Assembly: GCA_963798195.1 (NCBI GenBank)
Contig: CAWCSF010000010.1
Location: 558,001-622,000, forward strand
From: CAVSRC01 sp963798195
Lineage (GTDB): Bacteria > Pseudomonadota > Alphaproteobacteria > Rhizobiales > Kaistiaceae
Length of the DNA: 64,000 nt
Direction: 5' to 3'
A program made the translations under genes and the position numbers. Of this stretch, positions 8,166 to 17,150 are shown piece after piece; position 1 is the stretch's first letter; every line of letters starts with the position of its first letter. The notes beneath the pieces are model-generated. The model was not told the origin of the DNA. It ran no database searches and worked only from the letters and a program-made list of their open reading frames with translations.

Positions 8166-8893
8166 GTCCGGCCCTGGCCGAAGGTGGCGGGATTTAAGGT
8201 ACGGGTGGAATCGGAGTCAAGGCGAGCCGCCGGAAGAGTGGCCACGGCGTCCCAAAGCGCGGCGAAATTGCCAATGACGCGGTCGGGTTCGAGTTGATCC
8301 ACCGGAACGGCGCTGTAGCCGAAACTGACGGCAACAACGGGCACGCCCGCCGCCTTGGCGGCGTCGATGTCGGTGATCGAATCTCCGACCATCACTGCCT
8401 GTTGTGGCTCCCCTCCAGCGCACCGAATGGTTTCCGTGAGGTGCCGGGGGTCGGGCTTGCGACAGCCGAAGGTGTCCTGCCCGGTGATGGCGGCAAAGCG
8501 ACCGGCAAGGCCCAGTTCCTGGAGAAGCTGCCGGGCGAGGCCCTCAAGCTTGTTGGTGCAGATGGCCAGCAGCCATCCGTTCGCCGCGAAGCGGTCGAGT
8601 GCCGCCACCGCGCCCGGAAATGGCTTGCTGTGCTCGGCGATGTGGTCGGAATAATAGGCGATAAAGTCCTGCATCAGCCTGTCGAGCAGCGCCGACTCGG
8701 GCGCGCGGCCGGCCGCAATGAACGCCGCTTCGATCATCGCCCGTGCCCCGTGACCGACCATCGAGAGCGACGCGCCCAGTGCCACCGGCGCCATGCCCTG
8801 CGATTTCAGGATTTCGTTAAGGGCCTGGACGAGATCGGGCGCGGTGTCGACGAGCGTGCCGTCGAGGTCGAAGACGATGGTGGGCGGCGTCAT
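8156..8893 (-). CDS. gph: Phosphoglycolate phosphatase (HAD superfamily)
   Basis: Hydrolyses 2-phosphoglycolate, made during DNA end repair and by oxygenase side reactions, to glycolate. The 245-residue protein is a HAD hydrolase with subfamily IA cap: motif I FDLDGTLVDT at residues 8-17, motif II as ICTNKLEG, motif III lysine in GCRKPDPRH, and motif IV as MVGDSITDIDAAKAAG. The length fits Gph (about 220-250). The stop codon TAG lies at 8156-8158, inside the 5' end of the tRNA-Val gene on the same strand, so message and tRNA overlap by ten bases. Related HAD phosphatases are hard to tell apart, but the motifs suit Gph. Confidence 0.82.
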   Translation of the reverse strand: MTPPTIVFDLDGTLVDTAPDLVQALNEILKSQGMAPVALGASLSMVGHGARAMIEAAFIAAGRAPESALLDRLMQDFIAYYSDHIAEHSKPFPGAVAALDRFAANGWLLAICTNKLEGLARQLLQELGLAGRFAAITGQDTFGCRKPDPRHLTETIRCAGGEPQQAVMVGDSITDIDAAKAAGVPVVAVSFGYSAVPVDQLEPDRVIGNFAALWDAVATLPAARLDSDSTRTLNPATFGQGRTGA

Positions 8894-8905
8894 TGGCCGT
8901 TTCTG

Positions 8906-9358
8906 TCAGATTCCGTAGCCGCGCGCCATCGCCGCCGCGAAAACCGGAATCAAGAGGAAAACGCCTGCCTCCAGCCGCATGAATTGTCTGGCTTTTTCGA
9001 TTTCGGCAAGCGGTGGGATGAAGCCGGGATTCGCAATCGCTTTCCGATTCCAGCGCAGGATTGCGATCGTCGGCTGGATCGAAAGGACGCCCACCGCCGC
9101 GAAGGCCGCCATCTTCAGCCAGAACACAGGATTGGCGAGGTAGAATTCAGCGCCCTTGAGGCCGAAGAAGACCCGGGCGAAACCGACAATTAGCACCACG
9201 CCGGCGGCGACACCGAAGAAGAGGTCGATCCGGCCGATCCGCCTGACATCCGCCGCGATCATCTCTGGACGAACCAGGACCAGCTCGGCGGCCAGAATGG
9301 CGGCTATCGAGAAAATCAGCAGGTGGTGGGCCACCGCCAGCACAAGATCCGTCAGCAT
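8906..9358 (-). CDS. DUF2214 family inner-membrane protein
   Basis: Small membrane protein of unknown function, 150 residues, with four predicted transmembrane segments (about residues 5-27, 47-68, 80-98 and 128-147). The segment HHLLIFSIAAILAAELVLVR near the N terminus and FGVAAGVVLIVGFARVFFGL are typical of the DUF2214 family. Several histidines and arginines sit near membrane ends, but no cofactor or catalytic motif can be assigned. It is divergent from rpiA and lies 12 bases upstream of gph on the same strand, so the two could be co-transcribed. Confidence 0.7.
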   Translation of the reverse strand: MLTDLVLAVAHHLLIFSIAAILAAELVLVRPEMIAADVRRIGRIDLFFGVAAGVVLIVGFARVFFGLKGAEFYLANPVFWLKMAAFAAVGVLSIQPTIAILRWNRKAIANPGFIPPLAEIEKARQFMRLEAGVFLLIPVFAAAMARGYGI

Positions 9359-9379
9359 GATCCACCCCCTTCATCTTGC

Positions 9380-9400
9380 CCCCGGACAGCCAATCCGGGG
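9380..9400. other. Inverted repeat in the divergent DUF2214/rpiA promoter region
   Basis: CCCCGGA at 9380-9386 and TCCGGGG at 9394-9400 are perfect 7-bp arms around CAGCCAA. The site lies between divergently transcribed genes and has no U-tract, so it is not a normal terminator. It could be an operator or an mRNA leader structure; function is unknown. Confidence 0.3.
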
Positions 9401-9513
9401 AACACGCACCCGGCGTGGCGTCTCGGCTCGCCAGATGCTAACAAGCCCCGGAAAGAGCAGGAATTCAATGGATCCCATCAAGATTGGCAGGCAAATGGCG
9501 GGCGTTGTCGGGC

Positions 9514-10221
9514 ATGCTTGAGAAAGCGCCGGGCAGCGACGACCAGCGCCGGCGGGCCGCCGAGGTGGTGCTGGGCGAGGTGCGCCCAGGCATGAAACTC
9601 GGCCTGGGCACCGGCCGCACGGCCGAGCATTTCGTTCGGCTACTGGCGGCGCGCGTCAAGCAGGGACTGTCGGTTGTCGGCGTCCCCACATCCGAACGTA
9701 CCGCCAAACTCGCCCAGAGCGTGGGCGTGGCACTCACAACGCTCGACGCCGATCCTGAGCTTGATCTCACCGTCGACGGCGCCGATGAGGTTGATTCCCA
9801 ACTCCGGCTCATCAAAGGCGCTGGGGGCGCGCTGCTGCGGGAGAAGATCGTGGCCGCGGCCTCGCGCCGCATGGTCGTCGTCGCCGATGCAGGAAAACGC
9901 GTGAAGACACTGGGCGCGTGCCCGCTGCCCGTCGAAGTGATCCCGTTCGGCATTGCTCCGGTCCGCAGGGCGATCGAACGCGAACTCGGGCGCCTCGGTC
10001 TCGGTGGCGAGATGGTCTTGCGGATGGCGGGCGATCTCCCATTTCGCACCGATAGTGGAAATCACATTCTCGATTTGCATCTCGGCCGTATTCCCGATCC
10101 CGAGCGGCTGGCCACCGAACTCAATGCGATTCCCGGCGTCGTGGAACACGGGCTGTTCATTGGCATCGCCTCCGCCGCCGTGATAGCCGGCGATGGCGGT
10201 GTCGACTGGCTCAAGGCATAG
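9514..10221 (+). CDS. rpiA: Ribose-5-phosphate isomerase A
   Basis: Interconverts ribose 5-phosphate and ribulose 5-phosphate in the non-oxidative pentose phosphate pathway. The ATG at 9514 gives 235 residues, the normal length. RpiA motifs are in order: GLGTGRTAEHFV (residues 29-40) with the phosphate-binding turn, VPTSERTAKLA, VDGADEVD with the catalytic aspartates, and KGAGGALLREKIVA with the catalytic glutamate and lysine. A TTG at 9484 in the same frame would add ten residues but is less likely. A DUF2059 protein gene follows 27 bases downstream and glutathione reductase after that, on the same strand. Confidence 0.93.
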   Translation: MLEKAPGSDDQRRRAAEVVLGEVRPGMKLGLGTGRTAEHFVRLLAARVKQGLSVVGVPTSERTAKLAQSVGVALTTLDADPELDLTVDGADEVDSQLRLIKGAGGALLREKIVAAASRRMVVVADAGKRVKTLGACPLPVEVIPFGIAPVRRAIERELGRLGLGGEMVLRMAGDLPFRTDSGNHILDLHLGRIPDPERLATELNAIPGVVEHGLFIGIASAAVIAGDGGVDWLKA

Positions 10222-10248
10222 TTTCTGAAGACACAGATGGAGTAGGTC

Positions 10249-10755
10249 ATGTCCCTGATCGGTAATTTTGTTCGCAGCAGTGTGCTGGCAGCAGCTGTGG
10301 CGGTCGTTCCAGCGTCCTCGCTGGTCGCACAGGAAATCAGCCAGTCCCACCTTTCGGCAGCCCTGGATGTCATCAACGCCACCGTGGCTACGCGCAGCTT
10401 CGATTCGCGGCTGCCGCAGGTTGCCAACGAGGTCGCGAACCGCCTCATCCGCCAGCGGCCCGACCTGCACAAGGAGATCACGGATGCGGTGCAGGCGACT
10501 GCCCTGAAGCTTGCCGTCCGCCGAAAGGATCTCGATATCGATATCGCGCGGGTCTACGCGAAGACCTTCAGCGAGGACGAACTGGCCACCATCGCCACGT
10601 TCCTGAAGAGCCCGGCGGGCACGAAGTACCAGGAAGATGGACCCAAGGTCTTCGCCGAGACGTTCGATGCCGTCCAGCGCTGGTCGGATCGGGTTGGCGA
10701 GGAACTCTTCGACAAGTCTAAGGAAGAACTGAAGAAACAGGGCCACGAGCTCTGA
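10249..10755 (+). CDS. DUF2059 domain protein, exported
   Basis: Predicted secreted helical protein of unknown function. The 168-residue protein has a signal peptide (about residues 1-27, through SSLVAQ) and a DUF2059 domain in the C-terminal half, recognisable by YAKTFSEDELATIATFLKSP followed by GTKY. The start at 10249 has GGAG seven bases upstream. It lies between rpiA and gor on the same strand. Nothing in the sequence indicates a catalytic activity. Confidence 0.7.
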   Translation: MSLIGNFVRSSVLAAAVAVVPASSLVAQEISQSHLSAALDVINATVATRSFDSRLPQVANEVANRLIRQRPDLHKEITDAVQATALKLAVRRKDLDIDIARVYAKTFSEDELATIATFLKSPAGTKYQEDGPKVFAETFDAVQRWSDRVGEELFDKSKEELKKQGHEL

Positions 10756-10768
10756 GCGCGTATTCGTA

Positions 10769-12154
10769 ATGGGGCGATACGACTACGATCTGTTCGTGAT
10801 CGGCGCCGGCTCGGCCGGCGTCCGGGCGGCACGTGTGGCGGCGGAACTCGGCAAGCGCGTAGCGGTTGCCGAGGAGGATCGCGTCGGCGGCACGTGTGTC
10901 CTGCGCGGTTGCGTGCCGAAGAAGCTGTTCGTTCATGCAGCCCATTTCGGCGAGTCCTTCGAGGACGCCGTCGGCTTCGGCTGGCGCGTGGAGGGGCTGC
11001 ACTTCGACTGGCCGACGCTGGTAAATAACGTCTCTGGCGATACGTCGTGGCTGAGCAGCATTTATATTCGCAACCTCGAGAAAGCCGGGGCGGAGATCCT
11101 GCACTCCCGCGCCGTGCTCGAGGACGCGCATACGGTGCGCCTGGTGGCCGACGACAAGACCGTCACGGCCGAATATATTCTTGTCGCTACCGGCGGCCGG
11201 CCGCGCCGCGATCTGCCGATCCCAGGCATCGAATTCGCGATTACATCCGATGAATTCTTTCATCTCGAGCGCCTGCCAAAACGGGCGCTCATTGTCGGCG
11301 GCAGCTACATAGCACTGGAGATTGCGTCGGTGTTCGCCGGCTTTGGTGTGGAGACGACCGTGATCCACCGCGGCGCCCAGGTGCTGCGCGGGTTCGACGA
11401 CGAGGTTCGCCGGGAACTCTGTTCCGCTCTGGAGCGCCGCGGCATCACCGTGATGACCAACGAGGAGCTAGCGTCCATCGAGCGAGACGGTAAGGGTCTG
11501 ATCGCCACCACGCGGTCCGACTCACGCATCTCCGCCGATCAGGTTCTGCTGGCCATCGGCCGCCATCCCAACACGAACGGGATCGGGCTTGAGAAGGCCG
11601 GCGTCAAGCTCGATACCGGCGGCGCCATCGAGGTCGATGCCTATTCGCGCACGGCGGTTCCGAACATTTACGCTGTCGGCGATGTCACCAACAGGCTGCA
11701 GTTCACCCCGGTCGCCATCCGCGAAGGGGCGGCGTTCGTCCAGACGGTCTTCAACGACACGCCGACCGCGCTCGACTATGACGACGTTCCAGTCGCGGTG
11801 TTCAGCAATCCCGAGGTCGGATCGGTCGGTCTCTCCGAGGAACTCGCCCGCGCACGTTACGCGTCCCTCGATATCTACCGGACGCACTTCAAGCCGTTGC
11901 CTTACCGAGTGGCGGGTCGCGACGAGCGTATGCTGATGAAGCTGGTCGTCGACGGGGACACGGATCGTATCCTCGGCTGCCACTTCGTCGGGCCCAACGC
12001 CAGTGAACTGGTTCAGATCGTCGCGATCGCCGTGAAGATGGGTGCGACCAAGGCGGACTTCGACGCGACGACGGCGCTGCACCCCACGCTCGCCGAGGAA
12101 ATCGTGACGATGGCGCGCCCGTCGGAGCGAATTCGGCGGGAGGCCGCGGAATAG
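10769..12154 (+). CDS. gor: Glutathione-disulfide reductase
   Basis: NADPH-dependent flavoenzyme that reduces oxidised glutathione in the cytoplasm. The 461-residue protein has the N-terminal FAD motif VIGAGSAGVRAARVAAELG, the redox-active disulfide GGTCVLRGCVPKK with Cys43 and Cys48, a second dinucleotide motif around VGGSYIALEIASVF for NADPH, the FAD contact YAVGDVTNRLQFTPVAI, and the C-terminal HPTLAEEIV with the active-site histidine. Length and motifs fit the bacterial/plant-type Gor. It follows the DUF2059 gene by 13 bases and precedes the class II DAHP synthase. Confidence 0.93.
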   Translation: MGRYDYDLFVIGAGSAGVRAARVAAELGKRVAVAEEDRVGGTCVLRGCVPKKLFVHAAHFGESFEDAVGFGWRVEGLHFDWPTLVNNVSGDTSWLSSIYIRNLEKAGAEILHSRAVLEDAHTVRLVADDKTVTAEYILVATGGRPRRDLPIPGIEFAITSDEFFHLERLPKRALIVGGSYIALEIASVFAGFGVETTVIHRGAQVLRGFDDEVRRELCSALERRGITVMTNEELASIERDGKGLIATTRSDSRISADQVLLAIGRHPNTNGIGLEKAGVKLDTGGAIEVDAYSRTAVPNIYAVGDVTNRLQFTPVAIREGAAFVQTVFNDTPTALDYDDVPVAVFSNPEVGSVGLSEELARARYASLDIYRTHFKPLPYRVAGRDERMLMKLVVDGDTDRILGCHFVGPNASELVQIVAIAVKMGATKADFDATTALHPTLAEEIVTMARPSERIRREAAE

Positions 12155-12257
12155 GGCCGGTAACGACCTCGAGAGCCGTGGGTGGCACGCTCCTCCGGGC
12201 GCGTGTATAACCGCGCCGCGAGCGCTGAAATCCGCGTTTCCGCTGGAGTGATGTGCG

Positions 12258-13646
12258 ATGAAAAGCGTGTGGTCGCCGGCGAGCTGGCGCGCAAAACCGA
12301 TCGAACAGGCCCCGGTCTATCCAGATCAGGAGGCTCTGGCGGGCGTCGAAGCCCGGCTGGCTTCGTATCCGCCCCTGGTGTTCGCCGGTGAGGCCCGCAA
12401 GCTGAAGTCGGCGCTTGCTGGCGTTGCCACAGGCAAGAGCTTCCTGCTCCAGGGCGGCGACTGCGCCGAGAGCTTCGCCGAACACCGCGCCGACAACATC
12501 CGCGACTTCTTCCGCGTCTTCCTGCAGATGGCGGTTGTCCTGACCTTTGCCGGAGCGTTGCCGGTGGTGAAGGTGGGGCGAATTGCCGGGCAATTCGCGA
12601 AGCCGCGTTCAGCGCCGATGGAGAAGCAAGGCGACATCGAGCTTCCGAGCTATCGCGGCGACGTGATCAACGGGATCGATTTCGACAGCGCGTCGCGCAC
12701 CCCCGATCCAAACCGGATCGAGATGGCTTACCGGCAGTCGGCCGCGACGCTGAACCTGCTACGCGCCTTCGCTACCGGTGGATATGCCAACCTTCAGCAC
12801 ATTCACCAGTGGATGCTCGGCTTCGTCAAGGACAGCCCGCAGTCCCATCGCTACCAAGAACTGGCAAACCGGATCACCGAGGCGCTGGACTTCATGCGCG
12901 CGTGCGGGATCGACCCGGAGCACCATCCAGAGATGCGCGCTACCGACTTCTACACCAGTCACGAAGCGCTGCTGCTCGGCTTTGAGCAGGCCATGACCCG
13001 CGTCGATTCGACCAGTGGCGACTGGTACGCCACCTCCGGCCACATGATCTGGATCGGCGACCGCACGCGCCAGCCCGATCACGCGCATGTCGAGTTCTGC
13101 CGTGGCGTGAGAAATCCCATCGGCCTCAAATGCGGTCCGTCGATGAACGGCGAGGAATTGATCAGACTGATCGACATCCTGAACCCCGACAACGAGCCAG
13201 GCCGGTTGACGCTCATTTGCCGCTTTGGCGCCCGCAAGGTTTTCGACAAGCTGCCGCCGCTGGTGCGCGCTGTCGAGCGCGAGGGACGGACCGTCGTGTG
13301 GTCCTGCGACCCCATGCACGGCAACACCGTCAAGGCCGCAACGGGCTACAAGACACGGCCTTTCGACCTGATCTTGTCAGAGGTGGAGGACTTCTTCGCC
13401 GTCCACCGCGCCGAGGGGACCTATCCCGGCGGTGTCCACATCGAGATGACCGGCTCCAACGTCACCGAGTGCACGGGCGGCGCCCGCGCGATCTCGGAGG
13501 ACGAGTTGCACGACCGCTATCACACTCATTGCGACCCGCGGCTGAATGCCGACCAGTCACTGGAGCTGGCATTCCTGGTAGCTGAACTGCTGAAGCGTGA
13601 TCGGCTCGAGCACGCGGCCCACACGGCGACGGTCGCTTCCGCCTGA
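12258..13646 (+). CDS. aroG: Class II 3-deoxy-7-phosphoheptulonate synthase
   Basis: Condenses phosphoenolpyruvate with erythrose 4-phosphate, the first step of the shikimate pathway to aromatic amino acids. The 462-residue protein is a class II (plant-type) DAHP synthase: FLLQGGDCAESF with the metal-binding cysteine, VVKVGRIAGQFAKPRS, the block GLKCGPSMNG, CDPMHGNTVKAATGYKTR, and GGVHIEMTGSNVTECTGG. The ATG at 12258 gives the usual N terminus beginning with WSPASWR. The name aroG is widely used for this protein in this group though it is unrelated in length to E. coli AroG. Confidence 0.93.
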   Translation: MKSVWSPASWRAKPIEQAPVYPDQEALAGVEARLASYPPLVFAGEARKLKSALAGVATGKSFLLQGGDCAESFAEHRADNIRDFFRVFLQMAVVLTFAGALPVVKVGRIAGQFAKPRSAPMEKQGDIELPSYRGDVINGIDFDSASRTPDPNRIEMAYRQSAATLNLLRAFATGGYANLQHIHQWMLGFVKDSPQSHRYQELANRITEALDFMRACGIDPEHHPEMRATDFYTSHEALLLGFEQAMTRVDSTSGDWYATSGHMIWIGDRTRQPDHAHVEFCRGVRNPIGLKCGPSMNGEELIRLIDILNPDNEPGRLTLICRFGARKVFDKLPPLVRAVEREGRTVVWSCDPMHGNTVKAATGYKTRPFDLILSEVEDFFAVHRAEGTYPGGVHIEMTGSNVTECTGGARAISEDELHDRYHTHCDPRLNADQSLELAFLVAELLKRDRLEHAAHTATVASA

Positions 13647-13677
13647 CAGTATTCGCCGGTAAACAGCGCGTAGCGGC

Positions 13678-13696
13678 TCGCGCCTCGCCGGCGCGA
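13678..13696 (+). terminator. Hairpin after the DAHP synthase gene
   Basis: TCGCGCC at 13678-13684 and GGCGCGA at 13690-13696 form a 7-bp stem with a TCGCC loop, 32 bases after the stop codon. There is no U-tract, so efficient intrinsic termination is doubtful. The rest of the 243-base gap to the next gene is more AT-rich toward its end and should hold that gene's promoter. Confidence 0.3.
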
Positions 13697-13889
13697 ACCG
13701 CGGGCGACATTTCGCCGCGGAAATCTGCGCTATTCTTACAAAACTGTAATCCGCGAGCGGCCGCTTCGCCAGATTCTCGCCATATTTCGCGCCAAGTTAG
13801 GTCGCGAATTCTACTGGGCGTTAACTGGCGGATATAAGATCAGAGCCAGAATAGAGAGACTGTTTCTAAATAGAAAAGGGAGTGGGAAC

Positions 13890-15086
13890 ATGCGTCCCAT
13901 GAGCGCTATTCTTGCGTCAGGTCTGATCGTGTTCGGTCTGATGGGTGCAATGGCTGCAAAAGCTCAGGATGCCGCAGCGGCTCCCCCCTCGGCAGCGCAG
14001 CCACTGACCGGTCTGTGGCTGACAACCGATTATCCAGCTCTTGCCGAGCAGCTCGGAAAGGATGTCCGCCTCGATCTGACGCTTGCCAATCGTAACCTGC
14101 CGCCCAAGCGCGTGACGCTCTCGGTCGACGGTCTTCCAGAGGGTTGGAAGTACGAGATCGATGGCGGCGGCCAGGTGGTTACGGCTGCGATGGTTCAGCC
14201 GGATGCCAGCCAGAAACTCACCTTGAAGGTGATCCCACCCAAAGATGCCAAAAGCGGTACCTACCAGTTCACCGTCGCCGGAAAGACGGATGACGAGACA
14301 CTGAACCTGCCACTGTCGCTGGTCCTCGCCGACGCCAAGGCCGCGAGCGTCAAGGTCGAGCCGAAACTCCCGGCGCTTCGCGGGTCGCCGCGCTCCGCCT
14401 TCGATTTCGATGTCACCGTCACCAATGACGGGCCGACGGACGAGACCTTCAACCTGCTGGCACAGGCGCCGGACGGCTTCGAGGTGACCTTCAAGGAACA
14501 ATACGGCTCGCAGGAACTAACCAGCCTCCCGATCAAGGCCGGTGAGAACAAGGGCCTCAAGGTCAGCGTCAAACTTCCGCAGAAGATCGAGGCTGGCCAG
14601 TACAAGGTCGACGTTGCCGCCGCGAGCCCGACGGCGTCCGGCCAGACACCCTTGCTTCTCGATGTCACCGGCCAGCCGACGTTGTCCCTGGCGGGACCGG
14701 AAGGACGGCTGTCGGGCCAGGCTACCGCCGGACAGGAACGAACGTTCAAGTTCACCGTCAGCAACACCGGCACCGCGCCGGCGCGCAATGTGAAGTTTGA
14801 CGCTTCCTCGCCGCAGGGGTGGAAGGTCGATTTCGACCCGAAGTCGGTCGACGCCGTTGCTCCGGGCGAGAACCTGCCGGTCTCTGTGAGCATGACGCCG
14901 TCGGACAAGGCGATCGCAGGCGACTACGTCGTCAACGTTCGCACCAGCGGCGACGGCGCCTCGGACAGCGCCAGCTTCCGTGTCACCGTGTTGACCTCCA
15001 CAATGTGGGGCATCGCCGGCCTTGGCATCATCGGCGCTGCGGTTGTCGTGCTGGCCTTCGCGGTTACCCGGTACGGCCGGCGATGA
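13890..15086 (+). CDS. NEW3-repeat membrane-anchored protein of an ABC export operon
   Basis: Exported, C-terminally anchored protein built of Ig-like NEW3 (NPCBM-associated) repeats. The 398 residues comprise a signal peptide (about 1-25), three beta-rich repeats with the recurrent pattern V-T-N-xG-x-A/T (VTVTNDGPTDETFNLLAQAP, VSNTGTAPARNVKFDASSPQ), and a C-terminal membrane segment (about 370-394) followed by RYGRR. Such proteins are often encoded beside ABC-2 transporters and this gene overlaps the ATPase start as ATGA. Role unknown: it may be a periplasmic partner of the transporter. RBS AAAAGGGAG precedes the ATG at 13890. Confidence 0.7.
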   Translation: MRPMSAILASGLIVFGLMGAMAAKAQDAAAAPPSAAQPLTGLWLTTDYPALAEQLGKDVRLDLTLANRNLPPKRVTLSVDGLPEGWKYEIDGGGQVVTAAMVQPDASQKLTLKVIPPKDAKSGTYQFTVAGKTDDETLNLPLSLVLADAKAASVKVEPKLPALRGSPRSAFDFDVTVTNDGPTDETFNLLAQAPDGFEVTFKEQYGSQELTSLPIKAGENKGLKVSVKLPQKIEAGQYKVDVAAASPTASGQTPLLLDVTGQPTLSLAGPEGRLSGQATAGQERTFKFTVSNTGTAPARNVKFDASSPQGWKVDFDPKSVDAVAPGENLPVSVSMTPSDKAIAGDYVVNVRTSGDGASDSASFRVTVLTSTMWGIAGLGIIGAAVVVLAFAVTRYGRR

Positions 15087-16042
15087 GCACGATCGTCATT
15101 GAGACAGCGGGGCTGACCAAACGGTATGGCAAAGCCATTGCCGTTGACGGGCTCGATCTGACGATCGAACGAGGCGAGGTCTTCGGCGTCCTGGGCCCCA
15201 ACGGCTCGGGAAAGACGACGACCATTCTCATGCTGCTTGGCCTGACCGAGCCAAGCGGCGGCAGCGTACGCGTGCTGGGGTTCGATCCTTTTCGCCAGCC
15301 GCTAGAGGTCAAGCGCCGGGTTGGCTACCTGCCGGACTCGGTAGGCTTCTACGATCAGCTCTCGGCCCGCGAAAATCTCGCCTACACGGCGCGTCTTGCC
15401 GGTATCCCGTCCGGCGAGAGCCGGCAGCGGATCGCGCAGGCTTTGGAGCGGGTTGGTCTGGGTCACGTTTCGGACCGCCGCGTGGGAACTTATTCCCATG
15501 GCATGCGTCAGCGGCTTGGCCTTGCCGAAGTGCTGATGAAGCGGGCCGAGGTCGCCATCCTGGATGAGCCGACCAACGGTCTCGATCCGCAGGCGACGCA
15601 GGAGCTTCTCGAACTGATCACGCAGTTGCGCGCCGAGGGAATGACGATTCTCCTGTCGTCGCATCTGCTCGGTCTCGTTCAGTCGATCTGTGACCGCGTC
15701 GCGCTGTTCCGGAAGGGCCGCATTGGCCTTATCGGCAGGGTCGAGCATCTCGCTCGCGATGTGCTCGGCGGGGCCTACGCGGTCGAGGTGGACGCAGAGA
15801 ATGTCGATCTGACGGCGGTGCTGGCGGATCTCGAAGGCGTCGGCGCCGTCACCGAGATCAGCGTTGGCACGACCCGGGTCGACGCGGACCGCGATGTCCG
15901 GCCGGAGATTGCCCGCCGCGTGGTCAATGCCGGCGGCACGCTGCGCAACATGGCCATCAGGCGGACGAGCCTCGACGAGGTCTATGTCCGCTATTTCGAG
16001 CAGGCCGGGCAAGGGCAGGAGGAGGTGGCCGATGCGGCGTGA
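15083..16042 (+). CDS. ABC-2 type transporter ATP-binding protein
   Basis: ATPase of an export-type ABC transporter. The 319-residue protein has Walker A GPNGSGKTTT near residue 40, the signature region YSHGMRQRLGLAEVLM, Walker B VAILDEPTNGLDP and an H-loop LLSSHLL. It resembles the CcmA/NosF group, with a C-terminal extension of about 90 residues. The start codon ATG overlaps the stop of the NEW3 gene, and the 3' end overlaps the permease gene by 11 bases, so the three genes form one coupled unit. The cargo cannot be told from sequence. Confidence 0.85.
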   Translation: MSTIVIETAGLTKRYGKAIAVDGLDLTIERGEVFGVLGPNGSGKTTTILMLLGLTEPSGGSVRVLGFDPFRQPLEVKRRVGYLPDSVGFYDQLSARENLAYTARLAGIPSGESRQRIAQALERVGLGHVSDRRVGTYSHGMRQRLGLAEVLMKRAEVAILDEPTNGLDPQATQELLELITQLRAEGMTILLSSHLLGLVQSICDRVALFRKGRIGLIGRVEHLARDVLGGAYAVEVDAENVDLTAVLADLEGVGAVTEISVGTTRVDADRDVRPEIARRVVNAGGTLRNMAIRRTSLDEVYVRYFEQAGQGQEEVADAA

Positions 16043-16985
16043 GGGTTCGCCTTTCACCGGGCTTGCGACCGTCGCCATGAAGGAAGCGGCCGATCACTTG
16101 ACCAGCGCGCGCATGCATCTGGTCATGCTGCTCGTGCTGTTGACAGCCGTCGGCGCCATCTACGGCGCGATCGGCCAGATCAAGACGACGATAGGGGAGG
16201 ACCCCTTCCTCTTCCTGCGTCTGTTCACCACGGCGCGCGATCCTCTGCCGTCCTTCGTGTCATTCCTGGGCTTTCTCCTGCCGCTGGTCGCGATCGCGCT
16301 GGCTTTCGACGCGATCAATGGGGAATACGGCCGGCGGACGATGAGCCGCATCCTGGCACAACCGATCTATCGCGACGCCGTGCTTACCGGAAAGTTCCTC
16401 GGCGGCATGCTGGTGCTGGCGATCTGCCTGCTGACGCTGTGGCTGCTGATGACCGGCCTCGGAATTCTTTTGCTCGGGCTGCCGCCGAACGGCGAGGAGG
16501 TGCTGCGCGGGGTCGCCTTCCTGCTGTGCTCGCTCGCCTATGGTGGCGTCTGGCTGGCGGTCGCGCTGCTGTTCTCGACCGTCTTCCGGTCCCCGGCGAC
16601 ATCGGCGCTTGCCGCGCTGACGCTGTGGCTCCTTTTCGCCGTGTTCTGGTCCATGCTGACCCCGCTCGTCGCTGGCGCCCTGGCGCCGGTCGATCCGCTC
16701 GATCCGATGACCGCGCTTCACAACGCGCAGGTGACCAGCATCGTCTCGCGCATTTCGCCCAATACACTCTACGGCGAGATGACTCTTGCTCTGCTCGACC
16801 CCTCCACGCGCACGCTGGGCATCGTGTTCCTCAGTCAGCTCCAGGGCGCATTGATGGGAGCCCCGCTGCCGTTCGGGCAGAGCGCGCTTCTCATCTGGCC
16901 ACAACTGGCCGGTCTGCTTGCAGCAATGGTGGTGGTTTTCACTGTCGCCTACGTCACGTTCCAGCGACAGGAGATACGGGCCTGA
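16032..16985 (+). CDS. ABC-2 type transporter permease (NosY-like)
   Basis: Membrane subunit of the preceding ATPase. The 317-residue protein has six predicted transmembrane segments, with a long soluble loop after the first. The segment AFDAINGEYGRRTMSRILAQ followed by RDAVLTGKFLGGMLV is characteristic of ABC-2 permeases of the NosY/YhaP type. The start ATG at 16032 lies within the 3' end of the ATPase gene. Together with the NEW3 protein it would make a three-part envelope system; cargo unknown. Confidence 0.82.
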   Translation: MRREGSPFTGLATVAMKEAADHLTSARMHLVMLLVLLTAVGAIYGAIGQIKTTIGEDPFLFLRLFTTARDPLPSFVSFLGFLLPLVAIALAFDAINGEYGRRTMSRILAQPIYRDAVLTGKFLGGMLVLAICLLTLWLLMTGLGILLLGLPPNGEEVLRGVAFLLCSLAYGGVWLAVALLFSTVFRSPATSALAALTLWLLFAVFWSMLTPLVAGALAPVDPLDPMTALHNAQVTSIVSRISPNTLYGEMTLALLDPSTRTLGIVFLSQLQGALMGAPLPFGQSALLIWPQLAGLLAAMVVVFTVAYVTFQRQEIRA

Positions 16986-17150
16986 CACGAAGTTCTGTGG
17001 GCCGCTAACCCTCCAGTCCACAGAAGGCGCATTCCTCTCCCCCGGAAGCGCCAGAAGAGTGCGGTCGTTGCCGGCGACGCTGGCGACGGCCGCACCGTTT
17101 TGAGCGCTGACGTTTTGCCGATATAGGAACTCCGAGAGATCAGGAGGGGA

